Shown one piece after another: positions 58,809 through 64,000 of a stretch of DNA of 64,000 bases (position 1 is the first letter of the stretch; every line of letters starts with the position of its first letter). The stretch is from assembly GCA_000741495.1 (NCBI GenBank), contig JGZV01000004.1:1-64000 (forward strand), given 5' to 3'. The stretch is from Bifidobacterium thermophilum. GTDB lineage: Bacteria; Actinomycetota; Actinomycetes; Actinomycetales; Bifidobacteriaceae. Under the pieces are notes generated by a model. It was not told where the DNA came from. It did not search any database and saw only the letters and a list, made by a program, of their open reading frames with translations. The translations under genes were made by a program, and so were the position numbers.

Positions 58809-59477
58809 ATGGAATACACCTCACCGTCATCGTTCACCGCAGCATGGTCTTACATTGAAAACCATGCATTGGAACGGCAATCCCCCGCCCTTCAGGAGGC
58901 GCGCCTGCGTGCCGCCGAAGCGGGATTGCCACAAAGCTCAGCTGCACAGACGGCACTGCTGGGGGCTCTCGCCCGCTGGATAGACGCGACATCGGTGATT
59001 GTCATCGGTACCGGAACCATTGTCGAAACCATACAGCTTCTTGACGCCCTTGGCGAGCGTGGACAAGTAACCACCGTTGATTCATCCGTGCAAGGCATCG
59101 CCCTGATCCGCACCCTGCTGCGTGGCGTCCCGGACGGCGCCCAAGCGACTTTGCGGGCGGTGAACGCGCCAGCCCACGTGTTCCTCCCTCGATTGAACGC
59201 GGAAGATTACGATCTTATCGTCGTTTCCGGCGATGCGGACAACTATCCTGCGGCGTATCTTCAAGCGCCGCGACTGTTGAAGCACAGCGGCATGGTCGTA
59301 TTCACCGACATGCTCGCGCTCGCCCGGCAGGAGGACGACGGGGTGCTTGACCCGGATAACCACAGCGAGAAAGCCGATATTGTGCGGCAATTGCTTGACG
59401 ATGTCGAAGCGGATGACCGTTTCGACAGTACGCTCACCTTCAGCGGGACCGGCCTGCTGCTGGCACGAAAACGCTGA
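58809..59477 (+). CDS. Class I SAM-dependent O-methyltransferase
   Basis: 222 residues. N-terminal helices (SSFTAAWSYIENHALERQSPALQEARLRAAEAGLPQSSAAQTALLGALARWI) precede the Rossmann fold; the SAM motif is VIVIGTGTIVETIQLLDAL, with the acidic residue in VTTVDSS. DLIVVSGDADNYPAAYLQAPRLLKHSGMVVFTDML matches the O-methyltransferase (YrrM/Rv1220c-like) family. The usual metal-binding DxDK is replaced by SGDADN, so metal dependence is uncertain. Start could also be ATG 58794; I chose 58809 behind GGGGA. Confidence 0.85.
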   Translation: MEYTSPSSFTAAWSYIENHALERQSPALQEARLRAAEAGLPQSSAAQTALLGALARWIDATSVIVIGTGTIVETIQLLDALGERGQVTTVDSSVQGIALIRTLLRGVPDGAQATLRAVNAPAHVFLPRLNAEDYDLIVVSGDADNYPAAYLQAPRLLKHSGMVVFTDMLALARQEDDGVLDPDNHSEKADIVRQLLDDVEADDRFDSTLTFSGTGLLLARKR

Positions 59478-59489
59478 CACTCCACATCA

Positions 59490-59516
59490 CCGGCTTGCAC
59501 ATGGTGCGCAAGCCGG
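59490..59516. terminator. Bidirectional hairpin between methyltransferase and LOG-family genes
   Basis: Perfect 9-bp arms CCGGCTTGC / GCAAGCCGG with a 9-base loop, 12 bp past the methyltransferase stop, between convergent genes. Confidence 0.65.
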
Positions 59517-59560
59517 CCAGAGTCAGTCATACACGCACCACGTGCAAGTCGTTCACACTG

Positions 59561-60340
59561 TCAGCGCCCGCCGAGCGCCATATCCACCGCCTCGTTTGCA
59601 TCATCAGTGAACCGTACCAGATGCGGGTCAAGCGGCGAAATCATATGCCGCCCCTCAACCGTTGTCGTCACCCAGTCAAACAGCCCGCGCCAGTAAGCCG
59701 TATCGAACAAGACGATCGGCATGGATTTGACTTTATGTGTTTGAACGAGCGTGAGCAGTTCGAACATTTCGTCCAGCGTGCCGAAGCCGCCGGGGCAGAC
59801 GATAACACCCGACGAGTATTTCATGAACATGGTTTTGCGTACAAAGAAGTACCGGAAACTCATCCCGAGATTCACCCACTCGTTGAGCCCCTGCTCATGC
59901 GGCAGTTCTATACCCAAGCCGACCGACTTGCCGTTCATCTCGCAAGCGCCACGGTTCGCGGCCTCCATAATGCCCGGCCCTCCCCCAGTGATGACCGCAT
60001 ACCCGGCTTTGGCGATTCTCCCGCCCATAATTCGCGCAGCATGGTAGGACGGATCATCACGGGATGTGCGAGCAGATCCGAACACGCTGATCGCCGGGCC
60101 GAGTTCCGCGAGCGCGCCGAACCCGTCGACGAATTCCGCTTGGATGCGCAGCACTCTCCACGGATCCATATGCAGCCAGTCGGTAGGCTGGTTTTCGCGC
60201 AGCAGATTCGCAGTGGCGCTCTCTTCGGGGATCATCCGGCCGCGCAGCATGACCGGGCCGGACATATAAGTCATTTGATCGTCCTTCTCGTCTTGGCTGG
60301 TTTGCGATGCCGGTGTCGAAGGTTCCGTCATATCTGTCAT
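59561..60340 (-). CDS. TIGR00730 / LOG family Rossmann-fold protein
   Basis: 259 residues. Core motifs of the LOG (cytokinin riboside 5'-monophosphate phosphoribohydrolase) family: SVFGSARTSRDDPSYHAARIMGGRIAKAGYAVITGGGPGIMEAANRGA and PGGFGTLDEMFELLTLVQTHK, with PGGFGTLDE at 183-191. A 65-residue N-terminal extension (polar, Met-rich) is unusual. The role in bacteria may be nucleotide salvage or cleanup. It is 36 bp downstream of nhaA on the same strand. Confidence 0.88.
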   Translation of the reverse strand: MTDMTEPSTPASQTSQDEKDDQMTYMSGPVMLRGRMIPEESATANLLRENQPTDWLHMDPWRVLRIQAEFVDGFGALAELGPAISVFGSARTSRDDPSYHAARIMGGRIAKAGYAVITGGGPGIMEAANRGACEMNGKSVGLGIELPHEQGLNEWVNLGMSFRYFFVRKTMFMKYSSGVIVCPGGFGTLDEMFELLTLVQTHKVKSMPIVLFDTAYWRGLFDWVTTTVEGRHMISPLDPHLVRFTDDANEAVDMALGGR

Positions 60341-60376
60341 CGAGGTACGCTCCTTACGTACGTGGTAGGTGGATTA

Positions 60377-61768
60377 TTACTGATGGGCGGCATGATCATG
60401 CTTGTCCGGGAACAGCGTGCTGCTGACGACTTCCGTACCATCAGACAGCACACTAACAGCTTCCGCGGTTGCATCCTGACCACGCACCGGAAAAGTTGAC
60501 GCTTGCGGAGCGGACTCGGCGAGTTGCTCATACCTCTTGGATTGCCGGCTGAGCAATATGCCGGATATCACCGCAGCCAGCAAGGATGCCATCAGCACAC
60601 CGAATCGCGCTTCAGCAGACAATTCGGCATCCTCGTAGGCGAGTGTCGCAATCAGGAACGACACGGTGAAACCAATGCCGCATGCGCAGGCCGCCGGGAA
60701 CAAATCCCGAACGTGGAGCCCTTTCGGCATACTCAATCCTGTGAAACGCGTCGACAACCATGCGGTAAGCATGATGCCTAACGGTTTGCCGACGACCAAA
60801 GCCACCACGATGCCGATGACAATCGGCGACACGAACAGCAGCGCGGACAGTGAGCCGAGATGCACGCCCGTGGCGAACAGCGCGAAGATCGGCAACGCCA
60901 GCAGCGCCGAGAACGGCTGCAACTTGTCATGGTAGCGTTCCGCCCGAGGAGACGCCTCGCCGTACATTTCCCTCGCCGGAGTGAGCAACCCCACCAGCAC
61001 ACCGGCGAGCGTAGGATGGATACCCGCTTCGAACATCATGACCCATGCGAGAATGCCGACGGCCCCCACCGCCAGCCATGGCACGCGCTTGCGGCGAACC
61101 AGCAGATACCAGGCGACAGCGCAAGCCGCGACGCCAAGGAACCAATACCAGCCGTTGAGTGAGGAGAAGAACACGGCGATCAGAATAATGGCCAGCAAAT
61201 CATCGACCGTGGCGAGCGTCATCAGGAACGCCCTGATCGACCCTGGCAACGCTTTGGCGAACAAGGCGAGCACGGTCAGCGAGAACGCGATATCCGTAGC
61301 CGTCGGGATCGCCCATCCGTGCGATGCCGTGCCAAACGGTACGACAGCACCAGTCGCGATGGTCATACTGCCGGTAGCCGGCGGCGCAAACTGCGAGTAC
61401 AGGCTGATCACCGCGATGAACAGAATCGGCGGAACCAGCATGCCTCCCACAGCGCACAACATCGGTACGGCCGCCGCTTTGGGATTGGCCAGCGAACCGG
61501 TGGTCAGCTCCTGTTTGAGATCCAAACCGACCATGAGGAAGAACACCGTGAGCAGGCCATCCTGCGCCCAGTGGCTGATTGGCAGAACCAGATTGGTGCC
61601 GGGGATGCCGATGGTGTATTCGGCTACAGCTTCAAACCCGTGGAAGGTCCAAGGCAGGTTCGCGAGCAACAAGCCAAGCAGCGCGAAGCCGAGCATAATC
61701 AGACCGGATATGCGATCAGAGGCGGCAATGCGCCTGATAGTCGTCCAAACCCCGCGTCGTTGTGTCAT
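60377..61768 (-). CDS. nhaA: Na+/H+ antiporter NhaA
   Basis: 463 residues, about 12 helices. The catalytic residues are present: Asp159 in the unwound-helix motif IPTATDIAFSL and the ion-binding pair Asp189-Asp190 in LATVDDLLAIILIAVFF. FLMVGLDLKQEL at 77-88 and GIHPTLAGVLVGLLTPARE are typical, as is FPAACACGIGFTVSFLIATLAYED. A cytoplasmic C-terminal tail (about 420-463) is unrelated to other families. The ATG follows AAGGAGCGAT. It exchanges protons for sodium and helps pH and salt homeostasis. Confidence 0.95.
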   Translation of the reverse strand: MTQRRGVWTTIRRIAASDRISGLIMLGFALLGLLLANLPWTFHGFEAVAEYTIGIPGTNLVLPISHWAQDGLLTVFFLMVGLDLKQELTTGSLANPKAAAVPMLCAVGGMLVPPILFIAVISLYSQFAPPATGSMTIATGAVVPFGTASHGWAIPTATDIAFSLTVLALFAKALPGSIRAFLMTLATVDDLLAIILIAVFFSSLNGWYWFLGVAACAVAWYLLVRRKRVPWLAVGAVGILAWVMMFEAGIHPTLAGVLVGLLTPAREMYGEASPRAERYHDKLQPFSALLALPIFALFATGVHLGSLSALLFVSPIVIGIVVALVVGKPLGIMLTAWLSTRFTGLSMPKGLHVRDLFPAACACGIGFTVSFLIATLAYEDAELSAEARFGVLMASLLAAVISGILLSRQSKRYEQLAESAPQASTFPVRGQDATAEAVSVLSDGTEVVSSTLFPDKHDHAAHQ

Positions 61769-61924
61769 ATCGCTCCTTCGTCAGTCCATGCTTGGACATT
61801 CGGCAAAACCATACAGCACCATTGTAAAAAATCGTGTGCTGCTTGTTCCGCCCGGAGCTGACACCGGTGTGTTCGGCGCGACGTGAATACCCGTCGCGGC
61901 GAATGGCTCCGAAACGGGATTCGG

Positions 61925-63436
61925 TCATCTGCACTTGCGTTCATCATGAATCTGACGCGCAATCGTTTTACCCTGATCGTCAACGAGATATTTTGCCGCG
62001 GCATCGCGTGTTTCCTGCGACTCATTCGGATTATTGATGACTGGTATCACTGCGGAATTCAAGACCTGCTCATTCGCGCCAAAGAAGAGAACCGCGTAAG
62101 CGCTCGTCACGCCCTCATCGCGGTCACCTGCGATGATAGGGTCTGTGGTTCCGCATGTGATAAGTATCGAACGGTGCGATAGCTCATGCTTGACGGTAGC
62201 GAGAAAATACAAGTGGGACAACACATCAGGATAACTTGTAATCGCAGTATTGACATAGAACTTATCACGGTTCGTTCTGTCACCGGCGCGCGTGCAATAA
62301 AACCCTTGGGAGTTTTCCATCGCTTCACTCGCTTGGAGTGCGTCGACGCCACATTCGCTTGCGCCACCGTCGGGCGAGTACGCTATGGCGACACCGAGAG
62401 TGTCCGCAACGTGTTGCGAAGCCGTCATGACTGTCTGCTGGGTTGGAATCGTAGTATCGAACGATGATGCCTGCTCTTCTCTGCTATGCAGATCGGCAAT
62501 CACCGATGTCAAATCCTCCTCGACAGCTGCAAGATGCTTCATGGCAGCAGTGATATCGGCAGCCGCGTCCGCAGTGTCCTTCCACTTGTCCGGCGACCGT
62601 CCAAGCGTGGAGTTCAACGTTTCAAGATTCCTGGTGTCTGCAAGCCGGACGGACCAGTTGGCATGTTCCACGATGCTGTCGAATTCATCAAAGAACCCCT
62701 GCGCTTTGCGCAGTGTTTCGTATTCCATAAAACGAAGATCGTACGCAATGTCTTTTGAGTTTCCGGATGGGGCGTACGGATTGTTGACAGTACTCACATA
62801 GCCTTCGATGTAATCGTCGATACTGGATTTGTAACTCGCCACCGTTTCGGCCACTGAATCGGAATCCGAGGAATCCGACGGGTCAGATATGTTGGGATCG
62901 GACGCCAGCCGGCCTAACGCTTTGGATATTTGCATCGCATGGTCATAGACGATTTTCGATTGCTTCGTTATGGCTTCATGCTCCTTGATCTGCCGGTTTT
63001 TCGCGGCAACGGCACCCACCGCAAATACCACAAATGCGGCAACAAGCACGATAGCGATAATGGCATTGGCGTGTGATTTCCGGGATGTGACGCGTTGAGC
63101 AGGCATGCGGTAAACGGCAGCCGGCCGAAAACCAGGAATCGAATAGGGGCCTGTGGAAGGCATCGCGGGATTCTGGAGTATAGGACGTGGAGGAACGCGG
63201 CGTGATGTGGTTGACGGTGGAAGCGCTGTAGGATAAGACGGGTAACCCGTCGGCCTTGGTGCGGGACGTTGCGGCATTGCGTGATCTTGTGGTCGCATTG
63301 GTAGCGGTGGCATTGCCGGACGTTGCGACGACACTGGTTTTGCTGCTTGGCCTTGCGGCATTGCAGGAATCCTGGAAGTTCCAGAATGGGGCTGGCCGGG
63401 ATAAGGGGCGTGTGATGGTTCTGGTGTCGGACTCAT
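61925..63436 (-). CDS. Membrane-anchored protein with HExxH motif, unknown function
   Basis: 503 residues. A long Pro/Ser/Met-rich cytoplasmic N-terminus (1-115) is followed by one helix (about 121-146) and an extracytoplasmic region. Helical, acidic segments (150-330) lead to a domain with TVKHELSHRSILITCG, in which His417-Glu418-Leu-Ser-His421 is a zinc-peptidase-like HExxH. A possible third ligand, Glu441, lies in DRDEGVTSAYAVLFFG. Three or four cysteines could form disulfides. No known family was recognised beyond similar actinobacterial hypothetical proteins; protease activity is inference. The start has GAGGATC upstream. The 282 bp between it and the tRNA-Arg terminator hold nothing I can call. 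Confidence 0.78.
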   Translation of the reverse strand: MSPTPEPSHAPYPGQPHSGTSRIPAMPQGQAAKPVSSQRPAMPPLPMRPQDHAMPQRPAPRPTGYPSYPTALPPSTTSRRVPPRPILQNPAMPSTGPYSIPGFRPAAVYRMPAQRVTSRKSHANAIIAIVLVAAFVVFAVGAVAAKNRQIKEHEAITKQSKIVYDHAMQISKALGRLASDPNISDPSDSSDSDSVAETVASYKSSIDDYIEGYVSTVNNPYAPSGNSKDIAYDLRFMEYETLRKAQGFFDEFDSIVEHANWSVRLADTRNLETLNSTLGRSPDKWKDTADAAADITAAMKHLAAVEEDLTSVIADLHSREEQASSFDTTIPTQQTVMTASQHVADTLGVAIAYSPDGGASECGVDALQASEAMENSQGFYCTRAGDRTNRDKFYVNTAITSYPDVLSHLYFLATVKHELSHRSILITCGTTDPIIAGDRDEGVTSAYAVLFFGANEQVLNSAVIPVINNPNESQETRDAAAKYLVDDQGKTIARQIHDERKCR

Positions 63437-63718
63437 AGACGATCCTCGTATCCTTCCTCAGACAGATGGGCTCCGTCGCTTCGCTGGTCGATGCTTTCGC
63501 CGCGCCCCGAGCAGTATCCCGGGATGTCGTTCTCTTCTTGCGTCGATTATCTTCGATGATTCCTTGATTATTGTAACCGAACCCGCAATGCATGTGCGCA
63601 TGCTTGCAGTCAATTTTCCGAGCACTCTCGACCGTTCAACCGCCGGACACACATTTTGGCCTGTAACCTCACGTTGACCTATAACCCTCATTCCGCGGCA
63701 ATAGATGATGAAACACAA

Positions 63719-63742
63719 AAGCCCTCGGAATTCCGAGGGCTT
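63719..63742 (-). terminator. Rho-independent terminator of tRNA-Arg
   Basis: A perfect 10-bp stem AAGCCCTCGG / CCGAGGGCTT with an AATT loop is followed on the minus strand by TTGTGTTT, starting six bases after the tRNA 3' end. Confidence 0.88.
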
Positions 63743-63747
63743 ATCTG

Positions 63748-63821
63748 TGCGCCAGACAGGATTCGAACCTGCAACCTGCTGATCCGTAGTCAGCTGCTCT
63801 AATCCATTGGGCTACTGGCGC
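63748..63821 (-). tRNA. tRNA-Arg (anticodon ACG)
   Basis: The minus strand folds into a 74-nt cloverleaf. The acceptor stem is GCGCCAG paired with CTGGCGC, discriminator A; the anticodon stem is GCTGA/TCAGC with loop CTACGGA, giving anticodon ACG (A34 normally deaminated to inosine to read CGU, CGC and CGA). The T-arm contains GGTTCGAATCC. CCA is not encoded. Confidence 0.96.
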
Positions 63822-63870
63822 ATGTGCTTTCTTCGCGCTGATTGCTCAGCTCGTTTCCGGCAACTCCATT

Positions 63871-63899
63871 ACTATACAGCACGCCTCCCGGAACGCCAA
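63871..63899 (-). promoter_or_regulatory. Sigma-A type promoter of tRNA-Arg
   Basis: On the minus strand TTGGCG (63899-63894) and TATAGT (63876-63871) are separated by 17 bp, 49 bp upstream of the tRNA. Both hexamers are close to the consensus. Confidence 0.65.
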
Positions 63900-64000
63900 C
63901 TTACGGCGTGTCGCCTTACGGGACAAGGGTTGGGCCTTGTCATCGTGTCTTATGCCCGGCGCGGACCATCACGGTGTGCATCATCATCAGAGCGAACAAT

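Noticed and set aside
63458..63718. 86-codon minus-strand frame before tRNA-Arg terminator
   Set aside because: No ribosome binding site, no motif, and it would begin inside the terminator of the tRNA gene.

Overview
The window is chromosomal DNA from a high-GC Gram-positive bacterium, almost certainly a Bifidobacterium. The evidence is the eno-ftsB-DUF501-ppx cluster, a UPF0182 membrane protein, bifidobacterial-type Mfd, MetY and UraA proteins, a soluble SdhA/SdhB pair without membrane anchors, and strong GGAGG-type ribosome binding sites. It holds about 46 protein genes and two tRNA genes. No phage, plasmid or CRISPR array is visible; the only clear mobile element is one IS607-family transposon.

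Layout. 0.5-5.4 kb: tRNA-Leu and the conserved eno / ftsB-like / DUF501 / ppx run, then a membrane-anchored unknown. 5.6-7.8 kb: a NarL-type response regulator followed by its sensor kinase, which is split by three frameshifts. 7.9-15.2 kb: alpha/beta hydrolase, mfd (three frameshifts), pth, a GNAT enzyme and a nucleoside hydrolase. 15.3-18.4 kb: NMT1/THI5-like binding lipoprotein, DUF1287 protein and a ThiX-like permease. 18.7-26.1 kb: UPF0182 protein, FetAB-like transporter, uracil permease and a histidine phosphatase. 26.3-32.3 kb: L,D-transpeptidase, rhomboid protease, YchF, ProC and proline iminopeptidase. 32.5-40.3 kb: an unusual two-module sensor kinase, a DUF2207 gene interrupted by IS607, and a response regulator. 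40.5-49 kb: MacB/FtsX-type exporter, ECF vitamin-type transporter (S, A1A2, T) and a peptide-binding lipoprotein. 49.2-64 kb: MetY, pyridoxal kinase, YraN-ComM-DprA, an alkyltransferase-like protein, SdhAB, an O-methyltransferase, a LOG-family protein, NhaA, a membrane-anchored HExxH protein and tRNA-Arg.

Genes that appear to work together: ProC with proline iminopeptidase (proline supply); PLP-dependent MetY beside a divergent pyridoxal kinase; YraN-ComM-DprA (DNA processing); the ECF S/A/T cassette; and the kinase/DUF2207/response-regulator locus. Convergent gene pairs are usually separated by long GC-rich hairpins.

The main points of interest are: (1) the IS607 insertion, whose empty site can be reconstructed and whose TnpB keeps all catalytic residues next to a terminal hairpin that could belong to an omega RNA; (2) seven single-base indels in three genes (sensor kinase, mfd, fetB-like), six of them in runs of five or six G/C, which are either real decay or homopolymer sequencing errors; (3) a kinase carrying a second, histidine-less kinase-like module; and (4) two intergenic regions with unexplained repeats.
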